In this document: positions 1-7,256 of the stretch, piece after piece
How positions within the stretch are numbered: position 1 is the first letter of the stretch
How the letters are laid out: every line of letters starts with the position of its first letter
DNA from: JAVVFH01 sp032250585
GTDB lineage: Bacteria > Pseudomonadota > Gammaproteobacteria > Xanthomonadales > SZUA-36
Direction: 5' to 3'
Length of the DNA: 39,410 nucleotides
NCBI GenBank assembly: GCA_032250585.1
Contig: JAVVFH010000004.1
Span: 1-39,410, forward strand
Position numbers and translations under genes: made by a program
Notes under the pieces: generated by a model
Database searches by the model: none
The model's input: the letters and a program-made list of their open reading frames with translations, nothing else
Told to the model about the DNA's origin: nothing

Positions 1-151
1 AGATACCCTTTGGTTGATCCCCGTCCTGAATGACAAGGGCACCGATGTTGGCGTCCGACATCTTGCCGATGGCTACAAACACCGAAGCATCGCTGCCGAT
101 CGTCAAAACCGTTGCGCCCTTGCGCTTCAATACTTCGCGGATGCTCGACAT
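1..151 (-). CDS. CBS-domain protein, N-terminal part (cut by window edge)
   Basis: The first 50 residues of a minus-strand gene that runs off the left edge. The start MSSIREVLKRKG is followed by a stretch around residues 14-45 (TVLTIGSDASVFVAIGKMSD, then NIGALVIQDGD). This is the usual beginning of a CBS domain: a strand, a helix after Asp/Ser, then the ALVI strand and an acidic turn. CBS pairs bind adenosyl ligands such as AMP or SAM and often regulate an attached enzyme or channel. Stand-alone two-CBS proteins of about 145 residues are common in proteobacteria, and I infer that this is one. The ATG at 149-151 is the first in-frame start after a stop-containing leader and has a recognisable promoter upstream. 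Only a weak purine-rich ribosome site (GGGAAC) is visible. The rest of the gene is not in the window, so any fused domain cannot be excluded. Confidence 0.8.
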   Translation of the reverse strand, partial: MSSIREVLKRKGATVLTIGSDASVFVAIGKMSDANIGALVIQDGDQPKGI

Positions 152-181
152 GATGTTGTTCCCGTTGGCCGATGAACCTTT

Positions 182-209
182 ATTCTAGACCCTGTCAGCG
201 GATTTACAA
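182..209 (-). promoter_or_regulatory. Predicted sigma-70 promoter of the CBS-domain gene
   Basis: On the minus strand, TTGTAA (204-209) and TAGAAT (182-187) are separated by 16 bp. The -10 matches the consensus in five of six positions, and the start codon lies about 30 bp downstream of it. This is a prediction from sequence alone. Confidence 0.45.
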
Positions 210-307
210 CAAACCCCTGCAGTTCGCCACGGGTCCGGAGTTTGCGGCATAGCTGGCAAAACCGTTCAGTAAAACGTTGGTGACATCATAGCCATGGCAA
301 GCAGCCT

Positions 308-622
308 TCAGCGCTCGCGCCGGCGCGACACGACCTCGTATTCGGCGTCGATTACTTTTCCACCCTCGCCGTCCTGCCTTTCGGCACGGGGGTCACGCGC
401 CTGCGCGGAACCCTCCACACGCACGCCCGGGCGTCCCATCTTCTTGCGGAACCACCACAGGCGCAGTCCTACTGCCAGCGACAGGATCACGCCCAGCCCA
501 AGAACCAGCGCCAGCACGAACACACCAAAAAAGACCGCCCCCGCCAAGGCCAGCATGGCGGCAATACCGGCCAGCAGGCGGCTGACGGGATTCAGGGGTG
601 GCGGACTGATCTGGTATCGCAT
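308..622 (-). CDS. Small two-helix membrane protein of unknown function
   Basis: A 104-residue protein beginning MRYQISPPPL. Two hydrophobic segments (about residues 14-33 and 36-56) are separated by a very short turn and followed by a basic WWFRKKMGR stretch. This suggests a helical hairpin in the inner membrane with a cytoplasmic C-terminus. The tail is charged and ends with VIDAEYEVV, a short conserved-looking motif of a kind I associate with uncharacterised gammaproteobacterial membrane proteins, but I cannot name a family. I chose the ATG at 620-622 because AGGA lies about 10 bases upstream. The frame stays open for 29 more codons, but those have no ribosome site and no hydrophobic character. 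It sits downstream of the SLC13 permease gene on the same strand, 309 bp away, so co-transcription is possible but not shown. Confidence 0.6.
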   Translation of the reverse strand: MRYQISPPPLNPVSRLLAGIAAMLALAGAVFFGVFVLALVLGLGVILSLAVGLRLWWFRKKMGRPGVRVEGSAQARDPRAERQDGEGGKVIDAEYEVVSRRRER

Positions 623-931
623 GGGGGAATTTCCTGTGCTTGGATGGCGTGCGCGAACCCGGGGCTTGCAAGTGGGTACTAACCCGAATATTTCAACCAG
701 GCGGGCCACCCTGGTGAATCATGCGGGCCAATCTATAGAGGGCTGCGCCGGTCGAAAGTTTCAACAGGCAACGCCGTCGAGCCCGAACCTTGCACCCGTA
801 TCCCGGATGATGGCGCTGGACAGGCACGGCTGGGCACCGGGCCGGACTGAAAAACGTAGCCATAGCTCCGGGTTGAAGGAGACCCAAATTACAACTGGTG
901 CAATGTCCGGGCCCCGGAGCGTTCACGCGGC
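623..931 (-). other. Gene-free stretch between permease and small membrane gene
   Basis: No credible coding sequence is present. Visible elements are a short inverted repeat TCCGG-GGC-CCGGA just after the permease stop (near 915), without the T-run of a terminator; a TATAGA box (minus strand, 732-737) that could be a -10 for the small membrane gene but has no good -35; and a perfect ACCAGG/CCTGGT inverted repeat near 697-716, which could be an operator or chance. Confidence 0.4.
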
Positions 932-2773
932 TCAGTTGTACAACAGGTTGACGACAGTCAGCATCACCACGATAAAGATCACACTCATCGCGCTGCCCAC
1001 CCGGATGAAATCGGCCACGCGGTAGCCGCCGGGCCCCATGATCAGCGCGTTCACCTGGTGCGTCGGCAGGATGAAGGCGTTCGACGTGGAAAGAGCGATG
1101 ATCAGCGCGTACATGGTCGGGCTGGCGCCCGTCGCCAGCGCGATGCTGACCGCGATCGGCACCAGGATGGCCGTCGCCCCGACGTTCGACATCACCAGGC
1201 TGAAAATCGTGGCAAGGACCGCCAGCGCGACCTGGATCACGATCTCCGGAACATCGCCCAGCACCACCATGATTTCCTGGGCGATCCACGCAGCCGTGCC
1301 GCTGCTCTCCATCGCCAGGCCCAGCGGAATCAGGCTCGCCAGCAAAAACACGGTTTTCCAGCTCACCGAGTCATAAGCCTCATCGATGCTCAGCACGCCG
1401 GTCAACACCATCCCCATCGCCCCCACCAGCAGCGAGATCGACAGGCGGTAATCCGTCAACACGATCATACCGACAGAGAGGGCGAAAAAAAGGAGCGCCT
1501 GCCCGACTTTGTTGGGGCGCTGCTCCTCTTTCGGGATATCTGTGGCGACGATGAAGTCTTTTTCGCGGCCAACCGCAGACAGGTCGCGCCAGGTGCTGTG
1601 TGAAACCAGGCAGTCGCCGGTATCCAGCTCGATATCCCGCACCCCTTCGGTCAAAATCTCGCCGCGACGATTGATCGCCAGCACGCTGATGCCATAACGC
1701 GTACGCAGCCTTGCCGCGCCCACCGTCTGTCCGACCAACCGCGAACCGGGCGGAATCACCACCTCGGAAATGCCGGCCCGGCTGGGATTGAACAGGCCGC
1801 CAAAGGTGCGCAGCCTGGGCTGCACCCGGCACTGGTTCTGCAGCGCAAAGCGGCCGACGAGGTCGCGCGTGCCCATCACGCCCAGGATCGTGCCCACCCA
1901 GATCATCTCGTCCGAAGGCGGCGCCAGTCGCGGCTCATCGGTATTGCGAATGGCGAGCAGAATCGGTGCGTCCTCCATCTGCTCGGCGTCACGAATCGTC
2001 ATGCCGACCAGCGGACTGTCCACCGTCACCAGCAGTTCGAAAAGGTCGCCCTCAATGCCGTACACGTCGGCGAAGTAGGAATCCGTGCGTGCCGGCGCGC
2101 CGGTTGCTTTCTCCCTGGTCTCCGGCATGAAAAAGCGGCCCGCTATCAGGAAATAGAGAATGCCCGAGATCAGCAACGCGATACCGACTGGCGTGACATC
2201 AAAGAGATGAAAGGTCTCCAGCGTTTCAACCCCGGGCGGCAAGGCCTTGTTCGCGTTCTCGATCAGGTCATTGAGAAGAATCAGCGGCGAGGAGCCGACC
2301 ATGGTCAAGGTTCCGCCCAAAATGGCGCAGGTGCCCATCGGCATCAGCAGCCGCGCGAGCGGAATCTGCGTGCGGGTGGAAATGCGTGACATGACGGGCA
2401 TGAAAAGCGCCGTAGCGCCAACGTTCTGCATCATGCCCGAAATCACGCCGACCGTGCCGGAGATCAAAGACACGATGCGGCTCTCGGTCGTACCGCCCAG
2501 TTTCAGTATGTAGGCGGCGACCACGGTCATCACGCCGGTGCGATCCAGCCCGGCGCCGAGAATCATCACCGCGATGATTGAAATCACCGCGTTGGAAGCG
2601 AAACCGGAGAACATATCGGCGGCCGGCACCAGGCCGAGCAGGCCGATGGTGACCATGACCAGGATGGCTGCCACGTCGACGCGCACCACCTCCGACACGA
2701 ACAGGCCCATGGTGGCAATCAACACGATCAGCACCAGCACCATATCGCCCGTGAGCGTCAGTCCCGTTTCCAT
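932..2773 (-). CDS. SLC13/DASS-family permease with two RCK_C domains
   Basis: A 613-residue inner-membrane transporter. Hydrophobic helices fill residues 10-215 and 425-612. The two halves carry the pseudo-symmetric motifs NVGATALFMPV (118-128) and SNVGATAILVPI (529-540), which in the DASS fold line the sodium and substrate sites. Between them, residues about 240-312 and 330-412 form two soluble TrkA-C (RCK_C) domains with the signature phrases SPLVGMTI and GSRLVGQTV. This layout is typical of the proteobacterial and algal SLC13 branch often labelled sulfate or sulfur-deprivation permease. The substrate (sulfate, another inorganic anion or a dicarboxylate) cannot be told from sequence. The C-terminal THQVNALIMGPGGY motif (571-584) is also typical of that branch. 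The ATG at 2771-2773 was chosen because the protein then starts one short segment before the first helix; the ribosome site is weak. It follows trmB on the same strand after 113 bp. Confidence 0.85.
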   Translation of the reverse strand: METGLTLTGDMVLVLIVLIATMGLFVSEVVRVDVAAILVMVTIGLLGLVPAADMFSGFASNAVISIIAVMILGAGLDRTGVMTVVAAYILKLGGTTESRIVSLISGTVGVISGMMQNVGATALFMPVMSRISTRTQIPLARLLMPMGTCAILGGTLTMVGSSPLILLNDLIENANKALPPGVETLETFHLFDVTPVGIALLISGILYFLIAGRFFMPETREKATGAPARTDSYFADVYGIEGDLFELLVTVDSPLVGMTIRDAEQMEDAPILLAIRNTDEPRLAPPSDEMIWVGTILGVMGTRDLVGRFALQNQCRVQPRLRTFGGLFNPSRAGISEVVIPPGSRLVGQTVGAARLRTRYGISVLAINRRGEILTEGVRDIELDTGDCLVSHSTWRDLSAVGREKDFIVATDIPKEEQRPNKVGQALLFFALSVGMIVLTDYRLSISLLVGAMGMVLTGVLSIDEAYDSVSWKTVFLLASLIPLGLAMESSGTAAWIAQEIMVVLGDVPEIVIQVALAVLATIFSLVMSNVGATAILVPIAVSIALATGASPTMYALIIALSTSNAFILPTHQVNALIMGPGGYRVADFIRVGSAMSVIFIVVMLTVVNLLYN

Positions 2774-2886
2774 CGACTCATTATCCGGCCCGAAACCCTT
2801 ATTTGCCTGCCCCGTGTACCTGGCGACGGTGGCCGGGGAACTACCGGGGCTCGATTGGCTATCCTAACCCGTGGGCCGCGGGCGGG

Positions 2887-3630
2887 TCATCCACTATCGC
2901 GTCGCCGTCGGCGCTCGAACAGGAGGTCGAAAACGCGGTGCCCCAGACGCTGGCCGCGGCGCTCATACCTTGTCGCGGGCCGCCATTCCGGTCGCTGGCA
3001 ATAGCCCGCGTCCGATGACAGATTGCGCAGATCCGGCGCACGCTCAAGCACGGCGAGTATGTGCTCGGCGTAAGGCGCCCAATCCGTCGCGACATGCAGG
3101 ACAGCCCCGTCGCGCAGCCGGGAAGCCAGCAGCGCGACGAAATCGCCCTGCACGATGCGGCGTTTGTGATGGCGCTTCTTGGGCCAGGGGTCGGGAAAAT
3201 AAATGCGCACGCCCTGCAGGGAAGCGGCCGGCACCCGCCGCTGCAGAAATTCGACGGCGTCCTGGTTGGCGATCCGGACGTTGGAGATGCCATGCGCTTC
3301 CAACTGCAACAACAGGTGGCCGACACCCGGCCGGTGCACCTCCACACCGACAAAATTTTCTTCCGGCCGGGCCTGCGCCATCCGCCAGGTCGCCTCGCCG
3401 TTACCGAAGCCGATTTCCAGAATTACCGGCCTGGCGTTACCGAACACCGCTTTAAAATCGAGCGGCTGCTCGCCGCCGGGCAGGCCGAAAACCGGCCAGA
3501 GTTCATCGAGCGCCCGCTTTTGCGCATCGGTCAGGCGCCCGCCGCGCAGCACAAAGCTGCGCACAGATCGCCTGCGGCCCGCGTCGGCTGGCGTTTGGTC
3601 GGCCCGGTCGTGCGGTTTTTCCATCATGGC
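2887..3630 (-). CDS. trmB: tRNA (guanine-N7-)-methyltransferase TrmB
   Basis: A 247-residue SAM-dependent enzyme that makes m7G46 in the variable loop of tRNAs. SVRSFVLRGGRLTDAQ (21-36) is the family's N-terminal motif. EIGFGNGEAT (71-80) is the SAM-binding loop, YFPDPWPKKRHHKRR (143-157) is the family signature, and TDWAPYAEHI (181-190) is the tRNA/guanine-site motif. The frame extends 15 codons upstream, but that part has no ribosome site and would lie across the promoter, so the start is put at one of two adjacent ATGs (3630 or 3627). Neither has a Shine-Dalgarno sequence. A TGCTACAAT extended -10 ends only four bases upstream, which would give a leaderless or nearly leaderless transcript. 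The gene diverges from yqgE, with 92 bp between them. Confidence 0.95.
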   Translation of the reverse strand, partial: AMMEKPHDRADQTPADAGRRRSVRSFVLRGGRLTDAQKRALDELWPVFGLPGGEQPLDFKAVFGNARPVILEIGFGNGEATWRMAQARPEENFVGVEVHRPGVGHLLLQLEAHGISNVRIANQDAVEFLQRRVPAASLQGVRIYFPDPWPKKRHHKRRIVQGDFVALLASRLRDGAVLHVATDWAPYAEHILAVLERAPDLRNLSSDAGYCQRPEWRPATRYERRGQRLGHRVFDLLFERRRRRDSG

Positions 3631-3633
3631 GGC

Positions 3634-3642
3634 ATTGTAGCA
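3634..3642 (-). promoter_or_regulatory. Predicted extended -10 promoter of trmB
   Basis: Minus-strand TGC-TACAAT has the TGn extension plus a near-consensus -10, and no good -35. A start 6-7 bases downstream would fall on the second of the two tandem ATG codons of trmB, implying leaderless translation. Inference only. Confidence 0.4.
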
Positions 3643-3722
3643 AGCCGTGCACCGACTGCGCGCGTGCACCGCCACTGGGCCAGGACTTGAAAAACGCCCC
3701 CCGAACGCCCAATCTGAGGGTC

Positions 3723-4304
3723 ATGACGGAAGAACGCCCATCGCAAACCACCGGTTACCTGGACCGGCAAATGCTGATTGCGATGCCGAACCTGGCAGAC
3801 CCCAATTTTGCCGGCAGCGTCACCCTGCTCTGCCAGCACAACGAAGAGGGTGCCATCGGCATTACCGTCAACCGGCTTTCCGATTTTTCCCTCGGTGAAA
3901 TCTTCACCCAACTCGATATAGAATGCCGCGATCAGGCCGTGCTAGAGCGGCCGGTGCTGGAGGGTGGTCCCGTCGCCGCCGACCGTGGTTTCGTGCTGCA
4001 CAGCCCCGCCGATCAATACGAATCCAGCATGGCCGTGGGGCCGGACATTGTAGTCACGACCTCGCGTGACGTGCTCGACGCCATCGCCTCGGGAGCCGGG
4101 CCGGAGAAGTACATCGTCGCGCTGGGTTACGCCGGCTGGGGAGGCGGACAACTGGAGGGCGAACTGCGCGCCAACGCCTGGCTCTCGGTCATGGCAGACA
4201 CCGAACTGGTTTTCGACCTGCCGCTGAAGAAGCGGTTCGACAGCGCGCTGGGGCGGCTGGGCATCCAGATCGATCGCCTGCACCTGGAGGGCGGGCATGC
4301 CTGA
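3723..4304 (+). CDS. yqgE: YqgE/AlgH family protein (UPF0301)
   Basis: A 193-residue soluble protein of the UPF0301 family. The N-terminal LDRQMLIAMPNLADPNFAGS is the family signature, followed by VTLLCQHNEEGAIGITVNR and the LEGGPVAADRGFVLH and LGYAGWGGGQLEGEL motifs. The biochemical role is unknown; the Pseudomonas name AlgH came from an effect on alginate expression. The start at ATG 3723 is preceded by GAGGG at the right distance; an earlier in-frame ATG at 3687 has no such site. Its end overlaps ruvX by 8 bp, so the two are translationally coupled, as in most gammaproteobacteria. A weak promoter (TTGAAA near 3687) may lie in the divergent gap with trmB. Confidence 0.95.
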   Translation: MTEERPSQTTGYLDRQMLIAMPNLADPNFAGSVTLLCQHNEEGAIGITVNRLSDFSLGEIFTQLDIECRDQAVLERPVLEGGPVAADRGFVLHSPADQYESSMAVGPDIVVTTSRDVLDAIASGAGPEKYIVALGYAGWGGGQLEGELRANAWLSVMADTELVFDLPLKKRFDSALGRLGIQIDRLHLEGGHA

Positions 4305-4755
4305 GACCGCGTTACCGCGCGGTTCCATTCTCGGTTTCGATTTTGGCTTGAAGCGTATCGGCGTCGCCGTTGGCCAGAGCGAAACCGGTACGGCCAGCAG
4401 CCTCGAGACGATCGGCCACAACCGCGAACCGGACTGGGGGGCCATCGGCCGGCTGATCGCCGAGTGGCGGCCGAAGCTCGTCGTGGTCGGTCTGCCGCTG
4501 GGTCCCGAGGGCGAGGCGACCATCATGTCGCGCGCCGCGCGCCGCTTCGGTGCGCAATTGACCCAACGGTATTTTGTCGAGGTGGTGTATGTCGACGAGC
4601 GGCTCAGTTCACACGAAGCCCGCGACCGCTTCGTGCGTCTGCGAGCGGAAGGCCGATTGCGCCGCAAGGATGCAGGACGTCTCGATGCGATGGCAGCGCA
4701 GGTCATATTGGAGAACTGGCTGCAATCCCATGCGGAAAATGGACGCCCGGACTGA
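4297..4755 (+). CDS. ruvX: Putative Holliday junction resolvase / pre-16S rRNA nuclease RuvX (YqgF)
   Basis: A 152-residue RNase H-fold nuclease. Asp15 in GFDFGLKRIGVAVG, Glu101 in VDERLSSHEA and Asp130 in GRLDAMAAQVILENWL are the three expected metal-binding acidic residues; VVGLPLG (63-69) is the conserved central strand. In E. coli this protein completes 16S rRNA 5'-end maturation, and a Holliday-junction function has been proposed for relatives. It begins inside the last codons of yqgE. In Pseudomonas the next gene is pyrR, but here pyrB follows directly after 31 bp. That spacer contains TCTGACCCCTGATTT, which resembles part of the arm of the large inverted repeat at 30409-30488. Confidence 0.95.
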   Translation: MPETALPRGSILGFDFGLKRIGVAVGQSETGTASSLETIGHNREPDWGAIGRLIAEWRPKLVVVGLPLGPEGEATIMSRAARRFGAQLTQRYFVEVVYVDERLSSHEARDRFVRLRAEGRLRRKDAGRLDAMAAQVILENWLQSHAENGRPD

Positions 4756-4786
4756 ATTCTGACCCCTGATTTCGGAACCCAAAATC

Positions 4787-5710
4787 ATGAGCAAACCCTT
4801 AACTCATTTCACCGACGCGACGGACTGCGACCGCCAGCAACTGGAGCAACTGATCGACCTGGGCGTGAAAGTCTCCGAGAACCTTGCCGCCTTCGACGGC
4901 GCCCGCCGCGGCGGCATGCTGGTCAACCTGTTTTATGAGCCCAGTACCCGCACCCGGGTCTCTTTCGAAACCGCTGCCAAAAGGCTCGGCATGCACGTGA
5001 TCAACGTGTCGGCAACCGGCAGTTCGGTGGAAAAGGGCGAATCGCTGACGGACACGTTTTTTACCCTGCAGGCGATGGGTCCGGACTGCATCGTCGTGCG
5101 CCATCCCGAGGAGGGCAACGCCGCAAGGCTGGCCGAGATAGCCGACGCCGGGGTCCACGTTATCAATGCGGGCGACGGCGTCGCAGCCCACCCATCACAG
5201 GCCTTGCTCGACGCCCTGACGCTGCGTCAGCACTTCGACGACTTCAGCCAGATTCGCCTGGTCATGGCCGGCGACATCGCGCATTCGCGGGTGGCAAGAT
5301 CCTCCATCGCCATGCTGCGCACCCTCGGCGTTGGTGAAATCCGCCTGGCGGGGCCGCCTGAGTTCTTGCCGGATGACACCAGCACCGACGGCACGGTCGT
5401 GTTTTCCGATTTTGATTCGGCAATCAGCGGTGCCAACGCCATCATGATGCTGCGGATCCAGAAAGAACGCATTTCAGGTCTGGAAATACCGTTTGTAGAC
5501 GAATACCACCGCGGCTGGGGGCTGGACACGCGGCGTCTGGCCCGGGCGGAGTCAGGCTGCCTGGTCATGCACCCGGGGCCCATGAACCGGGGCGTAGAAA
5601 TCGCCACCGAGGTGGCCGACGGCCCGCAGTCGCTGATCCGCACGCAGGTCAGGAACGGCCTGTTCGCCAGAATGGCGCTGCTGCTGACGTTAACGCCCGA
5701 GCGGTCCTGA
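4787..5710 (+). CDS. pyrB: Aspartate carbamoyltransferase, catalytic chain
   Basis: A 307-residue enzyme of pyrimidine synthesis joining carbamoyl phosphate and aspartate. Carbamoyl-phosphate site STRTR is at 53-57 within FYEPSTRTRVSFE. The mobile loop Ser80/Lys83 lies in GSSVEKGES, His135 in AHPSQALLD, and the C-terminal HPGPMNRGVE is present. At 307 residues it lacks the N-terminal extension of the roughly 334-residue Pseudomonas-type chains that assemble with a dihydroorotase-like partner. No pyrI, pyrC or pyrC-like gene follows, and no pyrR precedes. It may therefore work as a free trimer or with a partner encoded elsewhere. The ribosome site is weak (the spacer reads CGGAACCC). The next gene starts 5 bp after the stop. 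Confidence 0.96.
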   Translation: MSKPLTHFTDATDCDRQQLEQLIDLGVKVSENLAAFDGARRGGMLVNLFYEPSTRTRVSFETAAKRLGMHVINVSATGSSVEKGESLTDTFFTLQAMGPDCIVVRHPEEGNAARLAEIADAGVHVINAGDGVAAHPSQALLDALTLRQHFDDFSQIRLVMAGDIAHSRVARSSIAMLRTLGVGEIRLAGPPEFLPDDTSTDGTVVFSDFDSAISGANAIMMLRIQKERISGLEIPFVDEYHRGWGLDTRRLARAESGCLVMHPGPMNRGVEIATEVADGPQSLIRTQVRNGLFARMALLLTLTPERS

Positions 5711-5715
5711 CGCGC

Positions 5716-6228
5716 GTGTCTTTGGCCAGGGGATTCCCGCCCATTGCGCGGCCCGGCGCGCGTATTCTCATTCTGGGCAGCATGCCCGGCCGGGAATCGC
5801 TGGCCCGCCAGCAGTATTACGCACACCCGCGCAACGCTTTCTGGCCAATCGTCAACGACCTCCTGCAGATCGAAGCCTCGGACTACCGGCAGCGAACGCG
5901 GCAGCTGGCCGCCCGTGGCGTGGCGCTCTGGGATGTGCTCAAGGCCTGTTTCCGGATCGGCAGCCTGGATTCCGCCATCGATGAAAACCGCATCGTCAGC
6001 AATGATTTTGACGCCTTTTTCGCCGAACACCCCCGCATCGGCCACCTCTTTTTCAACGGTGCGAAAGCCGAGGCACTGTACGTCAAACACGTGCGCCCGA
6101 AGCTGCCCACCCAGTGGGCCGTGCTGCCCGCCACCCGGCTGCCGTCGACCAGCCCCGCCCACGCCAGCATGTCGCGCGCAGACAAAACCGCAGCCTGGAG
6201 GGCGATACTCCAAACGGGTTTACAATGA
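5716..6228 (+). CDS. Family-6 uracil/hypoxanthine-DNA glycosylase (HDG-type)
   Basis: A 170-residue member of the uracil-DNA glycosylase superfamily, branch 6 (hypoxanthine-DNA glycosylases). The order of motifs fits: ILILGSMPGRESL (17-29), QYYAHPRNAFWPI (33-45), ALWDVLKACFRIGSLD (70-85), a NDF segment near 96, LFFNGAKA (111-118) and LPSTSPAHA (142-150). Family enzymes remove hypoxanthine arising from adenine deamination, starting base-excision repair. The assigned start is GTG at 5716, five bases after pyrB stops, so translation is probably coupled; TTG at 5722 is an alternative. The gene occupies the slot where pyrC-like genes often follow pyrB. The specificity is taken from family resemblance and is not directly visible. 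Confidence 0.88.
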   Translation: MSLARGFPPIARPGARILILGSMPGRESLARQQYYAHPRNAFWPIVNDLLQIEASDYRQRTRQLAARGVALWDVLKACFRIGSLDSAIDENRIVSNDFDAFFAEHPRIGHLFFNGAKAEALYVKHVRPKLPTQWAVLPATRLPSTSPAHASMSRADKTAAWRAILQTGLQ

Positions 6229-6232
6229 GCTC

Positions 6233-6820
6233 ATGCCGATGAAAAGAATCTGTGTTTACTGCGGTTCGGGCCTGGGACGAAGCGCGGATTATCGCGAGGC
6301 GGCGCGCGCCCTGGGCCATGAACTGGCGGGCCGCGGGATCGGTCTGGTTTACGGGGGCGCCAGCGTCGGCATCATGGGCGCCGTGGCCGACGCTGTGCTG
6401 GAGCGCGGCGGCGAGGTGATTGGCGTCATACCCCGCGCTCTGGCGACCCGTGAAGTCGCGCACGCGACGCTGAACGAATTGCTGGTGGTCGAGTCCATGC
6501 ACGAGCGAAAATCGAAAATGGCGGACCTTGCCGACGGCTTCGTCGCGCTGCCTGGCGGCTGGGGGACGATCGAGGAGATCTTCGAGATGCTGACCTGGGC
6601 GCAGCTCGGCTTCCATCAGAAACCCTGTGGGCTGCTGAATGTGGCGGCCTACTATGATCAACTCTTCGGCTTCCTCGAGCACGCTTTCGAGCAACACTTC
6701 GTCCGCCAGGAATACCGGCCGATGTTGATGCTTGAGGATTCGGCGCCCGCGCTGCTCGACCGCTTCGCGGCATACCGCGCCCCGCAGGTGAAAAAATGGA
6801 TCGGCCAGGAGGAAACATGA
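6233..6820 (+). CDS. LOG-family (cytokinin riboside 5'-monophosphate phosphoribohydrolase-like) protein
   Basis: A 195-residue Rossmann-like protein of the LOG/YvdD family. ICVYCGSG (6-13), LVYGGASVGIMGAVADA (38-54), the catalytic Arg92/Lys93 region MHERKS (89-94) and PGGWGTIEEIFEMLTWAQLG (107-126) are present. The usual signature is PGGYGTxEE, so Trp replaces Tyr at one position. Members hydrolyse nucleoside monophosphates at the N-glycosidic bond; the bacterial role is mostly nucleotide salvage or clean-up. Two in-frame starts are possible (6233 and 6239). No Shine-Dalgarno precedes them, but TACAAT at 6221-6226 could be a -10 overlapping the end of the glycosylase gene. The end overlaps the VOC gene by ATGA, so these two are coupled. 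Confidence 0.92.
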   Translation: MPMKRICVYCGSGLGRSADYREAARALGHELAGRGIGLVYGGASVGIMGAVADAVLERGGEVIGVIPRALATREVAHATLNELLVVESMHERKSKMADLADGFVALPGGWGTIEEIFEMLTWAQLGFHQKPCGLLNVAAYYDQLFGFLEHAFEQHFVRQEYRPMLMLEDSAPALLDRFAAYRAPQVKKWIGQEET

Positions 6821-7236
6821 TCAGGGTCCGGGTCATCGACCACGTTGTTTTGCGCAGCCGAAACGTTGAGCGCCTGGTGGCGTTCTATTCCTCGGTTCTG
6901 GGCTGCGAAGTGGAACGCACACTGCCGGCGGCGGTTGGGCTTATCCAGCTGCGGGCCGGCGATTCGCTGATCGACATCGTCGATGTGGACAGCGAACTGG
7001 GCCGGGCCGGCGGCGGTCCGCCAGCGCCATCCGGCAAAAACCTGGACCACGTCTGCCTGCGCATCGAGCCGCTTAGCCAGGAGGATTTGCGGCGCTGGCT
7101 GGCGCAGCACGGCGTTGAACCCGGAGAGTACTCAAACCGCTACGGCGCACAGGGTTTCGGTCCGTCGCTGTATATCGAGGACCCGGACGGCAACGTCGTC
7201 GAATTGCGCAACGACCTGGTCGCTTCAGACCCCTAA
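6817..7236 (+). CDS. VOC (glyoxalase/dioxygenase) superfamily protein
   Basis: A 139-residue protein with two beta-alpha-beta-beta-beta modules. His9 in VIDHVVLRSRNVERLVAFY, His78 in KNLDHVCLRIEP and Glu129 in EDPDGNVVELRN are the metal-ligand positions expected for this superfamily, so it is likely a metal-dependent enzyme rather than a binding-only relative. The substrate is unknown. The start at 6817 has a strong AGGAGG site five bases upstream and overlaps the preceding LOG gene by four bases. It is the last gene of this plus-strand run and converges on the tonB-like gene, with 20 bp between the stops. Confidence 0.9.
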   Translation: MIRVRVIDHVVLRSRNVERLVAFYSSVLGCEVERTLPAAVGLIQLRAGDSLIDIVDVDSELGRAGGGPPAPSGKNLDHVCLRIEPLSQEDLRRWLAQHGVEPGEYSNRYGAQGFGPSLYIEDPDGNVVELRNDLVASDP

Positions 7237-7256
7237 CCCGTAAACAAGCTCTACGG

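Noticed and set aside
4756..4786. TCTGACCCCTGATTT as a copy of the 30409-30488 repeat
   Set aside because: Only about nine consecutive bases are shared and there is no second arm, so it is mentioned but not annotated as a repeat.
6221..6226. TACAAT as a second leaderless promoter (LOG-family gene)
   Set aside because: No TGn extension and no -35; the gene is more simply read from the pyrB transcript.
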